Positions 34,501 through 46,399 of a stretch of 64,000 bases of DNA are shown here, piece after piece. A program made the position numbers and the translations under genes. Source of the DNA: Mytilus californianus. Lineage: Eukaryota; Mollusca; Bivalvia; Mytilida; Mytilidae. The notes beneath the pieces were generated by a model. That model saw only the letters and a list, made by a program, of their open reading frames with translations, did no database searches and was not told where the DNA came from. Every line of letters begins with the position of its first letter. Positions within the stretch are counted from its first letter, which is position 1. The DNA is taken from contig NW_026262690.1 in assembly GCF_021869535.1 (NCBI RefSeq), positions 67,201,995 through 67,265,994 on the forward strand. Direction: 5' to 3'.

Positions 34501-36251
34501 TCTCAACAAATTTTGAAAAGTTGAAAGATCCAACATGGCAGGTAATATATTTTCATGTGCTGGTAAGCAGCTATAAATTTGAATTCCAGATTTTCTCCAT
34601 TTATATTATACCAATGCTACCAACAGAAGAACGAAAGCAGTGTTTTGCTTGTGTCTATGATAGCTTTTCATCTTTTAAAATTAATTTTTGAATTTCAGTC
34701 AGACTTACCTCATGATCAGTTATGCTCTTCATACTGTATTTTAAGGCCACAATTAAAAGAATCTTTGTTTCCCCACACCTCGACCCAGATTTTATGCTGG
34801 TGGGTCGGTAGGTCGTTTTTTTTTGTGTATTTTTTTGAAAATGTATTGTCAGACATATAGAAACCTAGCTGCGGGACAGTAGCTCTTAGGTCCCAATGAA
34901 ATTTCTTTATTTTTGAGGACCATAGGCATAGAGCTACAGATTTCCTTTGTTCCAACTTTCGGTATGCGACCTAGGTTCAGGTCGCATTTATTTGCAAGAA
35001 TTTCATTATTTTCCACCTTTACGTAGCTCGTACCTATCTATGTTTGGATATTCATATCCTTGACACAATCATTTAATTATTTCCGTTTATTTATTTCTAT
35101 GTCTATTTCGTTCAGTTTTTTTGGGGGGGCTTTTTGAATTAAAGTATATTTAATGAATGATAATTACTAATGGAAATACTATATATAAAGTATACTTCGC
35201 AGTAATTTTGTGTTTATAAGTGTTCCAAAGAAATAAAATCACACGATTCCTACTATCCAGTTAATCGTAAACAAACCAACACATGTTATCTTTTCATGGA
35301 ACTTTAATGACATCACGATGAAATTCAATATGGCTGAACGAAATAGAGGGAGAAATAAACAAACAGAAATAATTAGTTGATTGAATCAAGATTATGAATA
35401 TTCAAACATAGATAGGTACAATTGCAGGCCAATACACATTAAGTGAGAAGTCAAATCCGGATAGCTATTTCCGGAAATCAGAGATCAGATGAAAACAAAT
35501 TTTTTTTTTAGAAAGGACCCAAATTTTTTTTGAGTCAGCAACCTTTTTTCCAGTAAGTCGGGGTGAGGGGAAACAAACCTATTTTTTTATTTTGGCCTAA
35601 TTTATACATATACAGTGATATCCATTCTCAAAATCAGCTACTCAAAGACTTGATTTTAGATCATCTCTAGAAAGACCAACTTCCAACCAATTTTTACATC
35701 TTAAGATGAGCATGCATCTACCATGCAAAGAGAAAGGTGCTAACTGCTTGCTTTGCTTGCTAAAAAGGGAAGTCCCACTAAAATAGTGTGATCTTTGCCC
35801 TTCAAGAAAGCATTTGAATGGGGACATGTCTATTACGTACATAGCTTTTGATGCAGTTAGAGGTTTAAATGCTCTTGATTTCAATCTGCTGTAGGCATGT
35901 GGATCTATAAGTGATACATGTGTATATATATTCAAAAATACCCAATACAATTTAGAATTATATTTAGAGTGTGTATGTCTATGATTGTGTATTAACAATA
36001 TTTATATGAAAACCTTAAATTATGTATAAAGAAAAGAGATACATGTATTAATAGAAATAATGAACTCCAAGGTAAATTAAAAAAGTGGAAGTTCATAAAG
36101 CTTATATATTGTTACAAGTTTATATTATTTATTGTAGGAAGTTGCAGCTGACAAGTCTATAGAAGACCTACACAGAGAAATTTTAGTTATTACTAAAAAA
36201 ATTATTGAGGAATCTGGTGATAAACCTTTACAACAATTATGGTCAGATTAA
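31289..36251 (+). CDS. DTYMK: Thymidylate kinase, five exons, complete
   Basis: Phosphorylates dTMP to dTDP with ATP, the step common to de novo and salvage dTTP synthesis. Exons are 31289-31520, 32246-32354, 33268-33358, 34353-34541 and 36138-36251; all are GT-AG and all phases agree. The product is 244 aa. The P-loop '[11 protein letters not shown]' (46-56) follows the family pattern ExxDxxGK(S/T). '[12 protein letters not shown]' carries the dTMP-contacting Arg region, '[11 protein letters not shown]' (129-139) is the DRY motif, '[18 protein letters not shown]' and '[10 protein letters not shown]' (lid) follow. The human enzyme starts near Met32 here; residues 1-31 form a basic, non-acidic extension ('[20 protein letters not shown]') that suggests mitochondrial import. 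An in-frame stop at 31262 precedes ATG 31289. Confidence 0.95.
31799..32190 (-). pseudogene. Penelope-like retroelement 3' fragment (copy D)
   Basis: Minus strand: '[20 protein letters not shown]', '[20 protein letters not shown]' and '[18 protein letters not shown]', close to copy B. It begins just after a GTAACAATAA/TTATTGTTAC hairpin (31799-31825). It ends within about 60 bp of DTYMK exon 2, in intron 1 and opposite to the gene. Confidence 0.8.
32246..32354 (+). CDS. DTYMK: DTYMK exon 2
   Basis: Encodes '[20 protein letters not shown]' and '[14 protein letters not shown]'. Acceptor 'ttcctttgtag', donor 'ATGGT|GTAAGT'. Confidence 0.93.
33268..33358 (+). CDS. DTYMK: DTYMK exon 3
   Basis: Encodes '[20 protein letters not shown]' and '[10 protein letters not shown]'. 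Acceptor 'atttatttcag', donor 'AAAGAG|GTTAAG'. Confidence 0.93.
33560..34205 (+). mobile_element. Non-autonomous element with three ~170-bp tandem units
   Basis: It opens 'tctgcgactttcgtcacaga', followed by 'gcgagacaggg', and closes near 'ctgacaggcgagacatcttt'. Internally 'ttctgcttaag' recurs at 33639, 33811 and 33979 (172 and 168 bp apart). Architecture resembles the elements at 2255 and 39145. In DTYMK intron 3. Confidence 0.7.
34353..34541 (+). CDS. DTYMK: DTYMK exon 4
   Basis: Encodes '[20 protein letters not shown]' and the lid '[18 protein letters not shown]'. Acceptor 'tttataacag', donor 'GGCAG|GTAATA'. Confidence 0.94.
35030..35419. mobile_element. 390-bp MITE-like element with 86-bp inverted repeats
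   Basis: 35030-35115 ('gtacctatctatgtttggat' to 'ctatttcgttcag') is inverted at 35334-35419 with about a dozen mismatches. The centre is non-coding. It lies in DTYMK intron 4 (34542-36137). The flanks hold C-poor, T-rich sequence and an unrecognised 118-codon minus-strand ORF that lacks an ATG. Confidence 0.8.
36138..36251 (+). CDS. DTYMK: DTYMK exon 5 (terminal)
   Basis: Encodes '[20 protein letters not shown]' and ends 'KPLQQLWSD', matching the family C-terminus ('KPLGELW'). Acceptor 'attattgtag'. Confidence 0.92.
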   Translation, partial: EVAADKSIEDLHREILVITKKIIEESGDKPLQQLWSD

Positions 36252-36421
36252 TAGGCTTTAATATTTGTTCAGGTTGCAAAAATATAAAAAATCATGTTTA
36301 TAGGATATTTAATGTTGGATGGACAGGATGGGACAAAGATAGTATCTGTTTTGTGTTTTTCATCTTTCTGTAATTAAGCATACCCCATAAAGCGATTTGT
36401 GATGTGGCTTCTTGAGAAAAA

Positions 36422-36427
36422 AATAAA
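36422..36427 (+). terminator. Probable DTYMK poly(A) signal AATAAA
   Basis: Canonical AATAAA 170 bp past the stop. No earlier AATAAA is seen in the 3' UTR. Confidence 0.5.
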
Positions 36428-36774
36428 ACTTTTTTCAGTCAAAATAAAAATTAATTTCTTTGCATACATTAACAACAAAGTATTTACACCTTTATTTTAA
36501 TGGTCCTCTGGTCTTAAAATCAACACAGATGGTTAAGCTCAGTCACTTGTTAAAAATTGAAAGATGTCCAATATCTCTGCATAGATGTTTTGTTTACATA
36601 TTATATTTGAGTACCTCAACTTGAGCCTTAGGTGCATTAGGGATATTGACCCATCTATGTGTACATATTTATATAATCTTTGCAGATTTTCCTGGTGGTG
36701 AAACTTAGTCAATTTAATCAGTATTCTAGATGAAGGGTATCCATTTCATGTTACCAAGCTTCATAGATATAGGA

Positions 36775-36965
36775 AGATGTGGTATGAGTGCCAATGAGAC
36801 AACTCTCCATCCAAGTTACAATTTATAAAAGTAAACCATTATAGGTCAAGGTAATGCCTTCAACACGGAGCATTGGCTCACACCGAACAGCAAGCTATAA
36901 AGCGCCCCAAAAAATTACTAGTGTAAAAACATTCAAACGGAAAAACCAACGGTCTATATATATAT
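36775..36965 (+). repeat. Common mussel repeat, 5' half
   Basis: 'gaagatgtggtatgagtgcc', 'aatgagacaactctccatcc', 'caaggtaatgccttcaacac', then 'gaaaaaccaacggtctatat'. The variant is most like the copy at 44905-45165. 36966-37535 is AT-rich and empty. Confidence 0.75.
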
Positions 36966-37543
36966 AGCTAATCTATATAAAAACGAGAAACGAGAAACAT
37001 GTTTACAACTTAGTCTGCAAACTTCTAAAATGTTTATATACACATTATAAATATGCCCCTCACATTGTATACATATTTTGATGTTTTTGCAAATTTGGAG
37101 ATATCTTAGTATTGCAACCCAGCAATTTAAGTCTTTACCTCATCTATTCCATTATAATGTAGTATATAAATTATTCTAATTATTCAATTTATTATAACCA
37201 TAAGTTATTTAGTCTGATACAATAAATGTTTTCTGTGATATTGTGTATGATCTTATGCTGATTACATTATTATACTTCATAATAAATATTTTGTAGAATT
37301 GTATTGTTAACTATACTTTATATTTGGCATGGTGAAGGTTCAGATATTCTTACATACTGCAATTTAATCAAACAATTTAATTTGCATGGAATTGTCTTAC
37401 AGGGATCTTGACCTAGATGTTTATATATATATTTCCCTCTCTCCACATGTTGCAACAAACTGTTTGTACTTGTACTTACTAAAATTGAAAATGATAGCAG
37501 AGTTTGGATGGAGTATTATGAATGATGATACTTTAGCCTGTGA

Positions 37544-39045
37544 CAGGGATGGGCACGATTACTAACAAATATAATTGATTGATAATCGATTATTTGAATG
37601 TTTTTTGTGTAATCGATTAATAATTGATTACTCAGATTTCTGTATGTAATCGATTGTAATCGATTACTTTATCAAAAGTAATTACATTACTTTTCGATTA
37701 CTGTCTATTACATGCTACAAAAATATAAAAACATAAATAAAGAACTTTAAACACAATTATGATGCTTAACCTATTTATAGTGGAAATGTAGATCTTTACA
37801 AAAAACAGCATTTAAAGCTTTGTTTCCACATTATGTTTTGTTTAAAGTTTTTTCTAGATGGAAGCTCTAAATGAGGATCCAAGATATTTAATTTTCAACA
37901 TGAGTGAGTGGTAGTTTTGAGTCCTTTTCTCCATATTTTGCAAATTATTGCTGTCATACAAGCTTAAGTTTGGTTTTTAGTTTTTATTCATTATTAACCG
38001 GTATATTTGAATATTACAATGTTGGAAGTTTCCTCTGAATATCAAAATATAAAAAAAATAGAATAATTAGTTCAGCTTATTTTAAGGAATTAAATCTATA
38101 ATTTATAATTACATACATGAATTTACCCTTTTGTTTGGATAATCTCCATAATTACAGGTTATAAAACAGTCAAAGGAGTTCACTTTATAACCTGGTACAA
38201 TATAATGTAAATCTCTCACCTAATTTGATATAATTGAAATCAAAACAAAGTCTGCATCTCATTGATTAGAAGTCTTTGATCATCTGATTAGTAAAGACAA
38301 GAAAGTTGTTGAGAATTCTTTATTCTCGTTTCAAAATTATTAAACAATATATATTTTTATTGTGAAAATGGGATACACGTATCTATTACTGAACAAGATT
38401 TTTAATGCATTGGTTCATTTTCAAAAGGATTTTATATACTTTCTGAATTCTTATATCATAACATTACGATGAATCAATGGTTTATCTATTCTAAGCTAAA
38501 ACTCCAACTCTAATTAAAAATTATGCTTTAAGGAATTTTAATACAAATAAGCTTACTATTTCAATGCAGTACATAACTTAACTTAAGACGATTTTCATAT
38601 TTTTATTCTATTTTTTTTTGTTTTTAATTAATTGGTCATAAATTTTTGACAAGCATTGAAATTGATTTGTTTCAAAAGCTGGAAATACAGTAAAATTTGT
38701 TAGATCTGGTTGAAAATAATGCAGCTTGAGACAACAGAGTTGAACAGACCTGAATAATGCCTTTGATTAATTCTCAAGTCATATTAATACATTCTATTTT
38801 ATCTGTACTGTTAACTGATGAATACATGCAGTTGTCTATTTTCATTTAAACTAGGTTATATTTCATCAAACTATTTTACTAAAGTAATCGAAATGTAATC
38901 GAAAAGTAATCAATGATTACATGCTATTTTTTGCTGTAATCGATTAAATTACAATTACATGTAATCGAAAATGTTGTCAATTACTTGAAAAAATGTAATC
39001 AATTACAATCGTTTACGATTACAGATTACAAATACCCCATCCCTG
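37544..39045. mobile_element. Non-autonomous hAT-like element, 1,502 bp
   Basis: Ends are CAGGGATGGG (37544-37553) and CCCATCCCTG (39036-39045), a perfect 10-bp inverted repeat. They are flanked by GCCTGTGA (37536-37543) and GTCTGTGA (39046-39053), an 8-bp target duplication with one mismatch, the hAT signature. The first ~150 and last ~170 bp are filled with TAATCGATTA/GTAATCGA-type motifs in both orientations. The centre (about 37700-38870) is AT-rich with no transposase, so mobilisation would need an autonomous relative. Confidence 0.85.
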
Positions 39046-39144
39046 GTCTGTGAAAAAATATTTATTTATTAGTTGTAATTGGCCTTGAACAAGCTTTCTG
39101 CAACTGCTACTACTCTTATATATCTGTACTTTGTGTCTATTGTT

Positions 39145-39960
39145 TTTGTCGAGCCTGCGACTTTTATCGCAAAAGCGAGACATAGCGATCCTTTATTCCG
39201 TCGTCGTTGGTGGCGGCGTCCACAAATATTCACTCTGTGGTTAAGTTTTTGAATTTTAATAACTTTCTTAAACTATCCTGGATTTCTACCAAACTTGGAC
39301 AGAAGCTTGTTTATGATCATAAGATAGTATCCAGAAGTAAATTTTGTAAAAAAAAAATCCTGTTTATCTGTATTTTACTTTAAAATGGACTTAGTTTTTC
39401 TGCCAGTTAACATTGCATTCACTCGTGGTTAAAGTTTAAACATTTTTAATAACTTTCTTAAACTATCCTGGATTTGTACCAAACTTGGACAGAAGCTTGT
39501 CCATGTTGTTTATGATCAAAAGCTAGTATCTAGAAGGAAATTTTGTAAAAATTTATTTCCTGTTTTTCTGTATATTTCTTTTAATTGGACTTAGTTTTTC
39601 TTCCAGTTAACATTACATGATCTTACATACAGTCTGCAGTTAAAAGATTTAAAACATTTATTAGATTCATAAACCATCCTGGATTTTTACCAAACTTTGA
39701 CAGAAGCTTCTTACAATCAAAAGATAGTATCTAGAGGAAAATTTTTAATAATTTTTTCCATATTTTTGTTGAGCCTGCGACTAACAGCAAAAGTAGGCGA
39801 GACACTGGGTTTTGCGGAACCCTTACAAATTTTTATTGTGTTAGTTGGTGTGCTTGTGCTTGTGCTTGCTACCGATTTATTGAGTTGAGCCTTTGGTAAC
39901 TGATTTTTTACAGTTGGTTCATATGTTGTGCTGTTGACAACCATACCAAATCTCATTTTT
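39145..39960 (+). mobile_element. Non-autonomous element with three ~200-bp tandem units
   Basis: 'gagcctgcgact' occurs at about 39151 and again at 39771 near the far end. Between them, 'atcctggattt' and 'accaaacttggacagaagct' recur (about 39275, 39465, 39675; spacings near 190 and 211). The left border has 'gcgagacatagcgatcc' and a GTCGTCGTTGG stretch typical of such bivalve elements. Non-coding. Confidence 0.7.
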
Positions 39961-40619
39961 TTGATTGGATGATTGGTGTTAGAAGTTTGGTTTGAGTAAA
40001 TAAATTACAAATTTTGAGAAACATCTTTTTGTGCTAGAATTTCAATGAAAAAATTATATATGGGTATAATATGCTATTCCAAATTTATTGCAGCTGTCAA
40101 AAGTTTTGTGCATATTATTTTTTTCTGAAAATTGTTTTTGGTAAAAAATTATTTTTTGTTGAAAAATCACAAATGTTTAATAGGAATACTTATTCAGTCT
40201 TCCAAAAAAATGTGAAGACTCTAAACACAGTTTTTGTTTCGCCTCAACAAAGTCATGCAGGCTAAACAGGCTTGCTGTTTCCTGTGGTAGCATCAACATT
40301 TTGTTTGTTATTATGTCAGATTAAACTCAAGTGGAACCACTAATGGTAAGTCAATGGTATTTGGTATGTAGTTGTATTATCATTGGCAAATCTCATTTAC
40401 GGTCTATTGACTGAAAATTTTGCATAGTTTACTTGTTAAAAATTGTGATTAGGTCACATATTTTGGTTATGAAATCACTTTGTCTAAGGTCAAGGTCATA
40501 GTAACTATAAATAGACCAAAATTTGTGCAGAAAAGTAGTTTCCAGTTGCTTTATAAATATCAGATTGCAATCTTATTTGTGTGTCGGGATAACTTCCCTA
40601 GATAATTAGCAAGCCACGA

Positions 40620-40740
40620 ATGGTGTAGCATGTGAAGTACTTCTTTAGCTCAGTAGGTTAGAGTGCTGATTTACGACACAGGTCCCCGAGGTAACAAGAA
40701 ATTAGAATATAAACTTTAAGTATAAGGGGAGACAACACTT
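40620..40740 (+). mobile_element. tRNA-derived SINE fragment (candidate)
   Basis: 'ttagctcagtaggttagag' (40644-40662) is an excellent tRNA A-box/D-arm. Downstream 'gacacaggtccccgaggt' stands where a variable loop should be, and no good B box follows. It is therefore a SINE head or tRNA pseudogene, not a working tRNA. Confidence 0.5.
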
Positions 40741-40765
40741 AACACCTGTTTTTTATGCCCCACCT

Positions 40766-40980
40766 ACGATAGTAGAGGGGCTTTATGTTTTTCGCTTCAG
40801 GTTAAAATTATTGGTCAAGGTAGTTTTTGATGAAGTTGAAATCTAACCAACTTGAAACTTAGTACACATGTTCCCTATGATGTGATCTTACTAATTTTAA
40901 TGCCAAATTAGAGTTTTGACTCCAATTTCACGGTCCACTGAACATATAAAATGATAGTGCGAGTGGGGCACATTCTTGTT
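40766..40980. mobile_element. Candidate MITE with TGCCCCAC termini
   Basis: 'tgccccac' near 40757-40764 and 'gtggggca' near 40963-40970 form an inverted pair. The interior 'ctacgatagtagaggggc', 'ttggtcaaggtagtttttga' and 'caacttgaaacttagtacac' resembles a repeat found in many marine invertebrates. Confidence 0.6.
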
Positions 40981-41363
40981 TAGGTAGTGAATAGACTATT
41001 TTCATATTACAGTCTTTTGACTCTGGGGTATATAATTTTTCGACAGGTTACCTACTTTGTGGTAGAACATTCTTGTTCTTGGTCAAGTAAGAGCAACTAA
41101 AAGAAGTAAAATCAAGCTTACGGTCAAAAATGAACTGTTTACTGTTTTTCAAACACAACAAAATCATTGGAAAACATTTAATATTTTCCCCCAAATTGGT
41201 ACTGGCTACGGTTACATTGAAATGTAACAATAATAAAAAAGTTATTGTTACATTGGAGACAAATTGCCGAAATGCAAGGTAAACCGTTGTGTAAGGAACC
41301 GAATAATTACGAATGTAACAATAATATTTGTGTCTACGGATACGTTGTGTTATTGTTACGTTA

Positions 41364-41740
41364 ATATGGCGTACGGAAAGGGTCAAAAGTAAATTATTTC
41401 GCATATGCTACAGTTAATACAGCATATGCTATATAAACTACAGCTTAAGCTATAATTTATGTACCCTATGCTGTAATTAATGTCGCTTAGGCTATAATAT
41501 ATAGCATATGCTGTAATTTATACAGCATATGCTATAATTAATACAGCATATGCTTTATTAAATGCAGCCTATGCTGTAATAAATAGCATATGCAGCTTAA
41601 GCGTCCAGTTGACGTACCATAAGGGTCAAAAGAAAATACAGATTACGCTATAATTGTTGAAACATGTACATTATTTACATTTAAGTTATAACAGTCCCGA
41701 AAGGGTCAAAAGTAAATGTAGCATAAGCTGTATTGTGCCA
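41364..41740. repeat. Palindromic GCATATGC array (copy 1)
   Basis: GCATATGC occurs at 41401, 41422, 41503, 41525, 41545 and 41586, mostly as AGCATATGCT joined by TAATT-like spacers. 'AAGGGTCAAAAG' recurs at about 41379, 41624 and 41699, and 'cgtacgg' marks the left border. The reverse complement of this structure lies at 60165-60415. Confidence 0.85.
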
Positions 41741-44585
41741 TATGGTTATAAGGTGGGGTTACTGTCAATCACAAATGATTCTATTATATATTTACTGTCA
41801 ATCACTCTTCAACTTTGAAGGCTTTTTCACAAATTAGGATAACGCCCATCAGAACCACATTTTGTTAAGGATGGGTGAAAATTAAAGAGCATTTCGATTT
41901 AAGTAATTGATAGTCGAGTTCAGAGAGTTAATGAAATATTCGGAATATTTACATGAAATTATATCATGCTTATCTTAGAATTATATTTAAGGTAGCACAA
42001 TACAAAAGCAACTAAATTTTATCAAAATTTAATTTTCATCTGTTTTTGTTACTTCTTTTAACAATTAATGTTGCTGATGTTTATACTAGAATTTCTTGGG
42101 GATAATGTAATAAATATGAATTCTTATTAAAAGAATTAAATATTTCATTTTCAAACTGCAAAAATAAAAAAAAATATACTTGGAGTAAAACACCATATTG
42201 TCATTGTACTATACAATATATATTTCTAGAAATCCCCCATAAAGATCATCTAAACTGACCGACTGATCATTTTGTATACACATGCGTAACTTACTTTTTG
42301 TAACAAAAATGAATGCAAAAAATCAGAATATATTATTTTATGTACTAAGAGGAATAAAATCAATATTGAAAATGCAATGTGTAATTAAGCTTCTGATATT
42401 ATTTATTGTAACTGTTTATCATAATAAGCGGAGTTTTGACCATATCAGTAGCAACCGTGACTTACAGCAAGGTCAATGATGATATAACCTCTCCCGCCAG
42501 ATGTATATTGATGCGTAGGTGTGTGCATTTTCTTTGTATATTTAGAATTGCTGAAATGAAATGCTTTCTTACTGGTCAAAACCTAACTGATTTATGCTGA
42601 AGTATTCAAATGGTACATGTGTGAATTATATTGAAGTAAATGGGGTACAAGTAGGAAAATTCTTATTTATGCAATTTTGACACATTCATTTTTGACATTA
42701 AAATGTAGTTTTAAATGAAATTAGCTACAGTACTAGAAGTGTGCCCCTATATGCCTGATTTTCACACATGTTGTTCCTTGAACAGTTATCTTCAACATAT
42801 AGTCTCAGATCCAAAAAGCATCAATAGAACAAATGTTTTACCCAATTAAATTTAGTGATCTCTTATAAACTGAGGTTGACATCTTCATTGAAGGTTTATG
42901 AGAGAAGGAGGGAAAATCTGAGACATGGTTTCGGAGTTCAAACTGTGTTGTACGAGAATCTTTAAAATATTTTGGGATGGAATGAAAAACAAATTTAGAA
43001 GCTTATTTCATTCAAGTGTGGACATCACAATATAGCAACTAATTATGTAATAATTATGTCAATGAAATTCTCATCATTTTAAATACACAGAATTTTGAAA
43101 TCGGGTTTTTTTGCAATCGATTCCTAAATTTATTTGAAAGAAGTAAAACCATAAAAAAATAGTTCGACATTTAGACTGATATGGCACTTTAATCTTTCTT
43201 CTTTCTTTTGGTACCCTATAAAATTTAAAGCTGGATGAAAGAGATTACATCCGTTTAAAGTTGTCTGATTAGGGGTAAAATAATCTTAATTTGTATTGTG
43301 CTACCGAGAGAAAGAATAGTGTAGACAATGATACCGAATCCCTCAACATTTCAGGCAAACAACCAAGATAAAGGTACGGGTACGAAAAACAATGCCTTTG
43401 AACGTCTTAAAGTCGCTGTGAGACTTTACAAAATTAGTAAAAATCACACCATACAGCAAGCACTAGTTATAAATTGTCTATTGTATGATGAAAAATACAA
43501 GAATGAGATTGATGTACTATTCATTTTATGCTGAATTCAATCATCAGAATTTATATGTTTACATGTCTGTTTTATAGCACAGATTAGCGAAATGTGTGTT
43601 CGTTATAAGTTTTATTATAGTACGCACGTAGTCTATTCGACTACATGTATATAAGAATTTTCAAGAAACGATGAAATATTAAACTGTTCGAAGTCATGTA
43701 TTAATTACTAAATATAAATAAAAGTAATCGAAACAAAAAAGAAAAACAAGTTTTATGAACACATCCACTTTGTATCCTTACAATCTAAATACAAATAATA
43801 GAAGGAACACGTAGCAATTTCCGTAAAGTGACATACGTGTTTTCTTATTTCGCTAAAATGGGATGTATACTGTCCTTTTTTTTCACCAAATTAGGTTACC
43901 GATTTGCTAATGTGTCCCAAAAAGTTTAGCCAGTCTTTATTTCACAGTCAATATATATATACAGCCCCTGCCGGGGAGGAAGTAAATAATCAAATCTAAC
44001 TCTTAACATTGGTTGATATTCTAGGCACTTTTTAAATTTTTCTAAAGCCTGGATTTTTTACTCATAAGAAATCCGATGGACAAGGTATTATTTACAGTTC
44101 TCACTTTATGGGCAGACAACAAGTTTGCATAATAGTTTTGCCACTTCAATATTATGCAAATACCCAGCTAGATTGAATGTCAAATTGTATCGAAAAATAT
44201 GGCATTACAAATGAACAATACGTTTTATAAAAATATATACAAATTTGGTATTTTTAATAGTATGTAACGTAAAGGAGACATATATTTTTGTAATTGCCAA
44301 AGAATTCGTGTTCGATATTCAAAGTTTGTATTTGTCAGCATTTTCGAAGGATTTATGGTGACCAGATTCACCTGTAAAGAATAAACATTATCTTCCGATG
44401 TTCAGACAGTTTTAAATCGATACAAATTGACCATGATAATTGGTAAACTGAATTTCAACATTCCTCAGTTCTCTCTTGACTGTTGTAAAGCAGGAAAGAA
44501 ATGTGAAATAGAACAACAAGGTGGTAGCACAGTGGTAACATCGATTCATCAAACTGGATGTAGCTGTATATTGTCACTGCCATAA
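41741..44585. other. No gene seen
   Basis: AT-rich intergenic DNA. Short ORFs, such as an ATG-led 68-codon one at 43328, show no recognisable domain or neighbouring exon. Confidence 0.55.
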
Positions 44586-44589
44586 AAAT

Positions 44590-44705
44590 GTTATGCCATA
44601 GTAAGACATGCTTACGGTGACCTATAGTTAGTTGTTAATTTCTGTGTCATTTTGGTCTCTTTTGGAGAGTTGTCTCATAGGCAATCATACCACATCTTCT
44701 TTTTT
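44590..44705 (-). repeat. Common mussel repeat, reverse fragment
   Basis: 'cttacggtgacctatagtta', 'attttggtctcttttggaga', 'gttgtctcataggcaatcat' is the reverse complement of the family's left part. Confidence 0.75.
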
Positions 44706-44904
44706 TATAATTATAATGTCAAATTGATTATCAACAGAAAATGTATACATGCATCAGGGCCAAGCAGGCAGAAAAGATGCAGATTACCGAAATCGGACTA
44801 CTCTATTAAATGTATGTCCCTACTTTTCCGTTTGTCTATTATACCTGTTTTCCCTTTATTTTCGTCTCATGACCCTGTAACTAAGGCAACTGGTAATCTT
44901 AAGA

Positions 44905-45165
44905 AGTGGTATGAGTGCCAATGAGATAACTCTCCATCCAAGTCACAATTTGTAAATTTAAACCATTATATGTCAAAGTACGGCCTTCAACACGTAGCCT
45001 TGGCTCACACCAAACATCAAGCTATAAAGGGTTCCAATAAGGACTAGCGTAAACTCATTCAAACAGGAAAACCAACGGTCTAATCCATATAAAAAAGAAA
45101 CTAGAAACACTTATGAACCTCATCAACAAGCGACAACCACTGAACATTAGGTTCTTGACTGTGCC
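44905..45165 (+). repeat. Common mussel repeat, forward copy
   Basis: 'agtggtatgagtgccaatga', 'aagtacggccttcaacacgt', 'gcgacaaccactgaacatta' run in family order. 45166-45930 holds no gene I can support. Confidence 0.75.
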
Positions 45166-45934
45166 ATTATTTTTGGTGTAATTCAAACACTAGTTGGTTA
45201 CAATATTGACATCTTCAAAAAACTTTGAATAAAAAATCAGACAATGAAAGAAAGTTGGAAGTTGTAAGCATTTTGAAACTTAAGGCGATTATGACCATTT
45301 TGATTCATGATGAAATTGTGTACACTATTCTCAACGATATTCCTAAACACTTAGAAGTAACTCTTTCTTCTGATGCAAAAAGGAACGAACATGTTGAAAA
45401 TAGATACAAATATATATCGAAACACTTGGCCAGATTTATTGTGAAAGTTAAAGTTAAAAATGAATATACAAAATCTTGAAATAGTAACTGATAATCTTGC
45501 TTAGGTGACTCAAGGAAGTACCGCCGGACCTTAGTTATGAAGAACACTGCAAAAATGTCTATAATTATATTTATCAGAGGGTCTAAAAGATACCTTATTG
45601 TCTAACTTTGAACATTACTATACTATGCTGTATACATCATCATACTCCGTGACGGTATCCATATACTTCACTCACGTTTTTTCGTCTATTTTTGTAGCTT
45701 TTTCTTCATCCTGTGTGCTTCTTTTTCTAGTTATGCTTTAAATCTATCTCCTCGAAATTATCTTTTGTACAACATTAGTGCATATATATTTTACATATAA
45801 ACTAAATTGTAGTATTGTTTCCAGGAGAAGACTTCCTAAGTTCGAAAAACGTGCGTCTTAACCGTTTTGACTCTTTGAGCAAATAAAATAATTATAAACT
45901 ATAAATTCCAACAAAATGTACATGGAAGATACTT

Positions 45935-46185
45935 GATTTCATAATTGACAGCATATTGTTGATTTTGGGGTCTGTGTTTGAACAAACATTGGTACAATTT
46001 GTACACCGCTTTCAGTCGATTTGTTCTTGTATTCGTGTGAAGCACACTTCAGCCAAGCCTGGAAGGGTTTGGTTATTCCAATAGTGAAAAAATTCGGGGA
46101 CTATTACAGAAAATGATAAGAAAATTTTATAGTTTCAGCTTTCGTTACATAGATATTGTATTGTACATGTGAACTTTCAACATAC
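45935..46185 (+). pseudogene. Very degraded reverse transcriptase fragment (copy E)
   Basis: 'LISLIDSILLILGSVFEQTL' matches copy A's 'FLIDSIFVTFGGRVFQQTI', and 'FRYIDIV'-like residues follow at the right distance (about 46145). Stops in all frames. Assignment depends on these two short matches. Confidence 0.45.
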
Positions 46186-46399
46186 CAAAGATGTCAATTT
46201 ACAAAGACATATACTGACATTTCACCAAATATAGTACAGAGCCATATTTTGACACTTCCTGTGCTTGCATCATCAACCGGGGAACACACATCACCGTTTT
46301 TTTCACATAAAAAGTTTGAAGTTCATGCATTTTAATTTGGTTCTGTCCGTCCTTTTATACCGTCTAATCGCTATACTGACGTCATCAATTTTGTCAGCT

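Noticed and set aside
35642..35998. 118-codon minus-strand ORF in DTYMK intron 4
   Set aside because: No ATG at its start, no recognisable domain, and no neighbouring exon. It cannot be excluded as a decayed element.
40644..40700. Functional tRNA gene
   Set aside because: Excellent A box, but no B box or acceptor stem can be drawn, so it is listed as a SINE candidate instead.
41048..41404. 118-codon minus-strand ORF
   Set aside because: It runs through the hairpin and the border of the GCATATGC array; composition is that of AT-rich repeat DNA.
43328..43534. 68-codon ATG-led ORF
   Set aside because: Fairly protein-like ('KNNAFERLKVAVRLYKISKN') but isolated, without similarity I recognise, splice partners or a poly(A) signal close by.
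45225..45479. 84-codon ORF
   Set aside because: Lys/Ile/Glu-rich, as expected from AT-rich DNA, starts with TTG, and has no supporting context.
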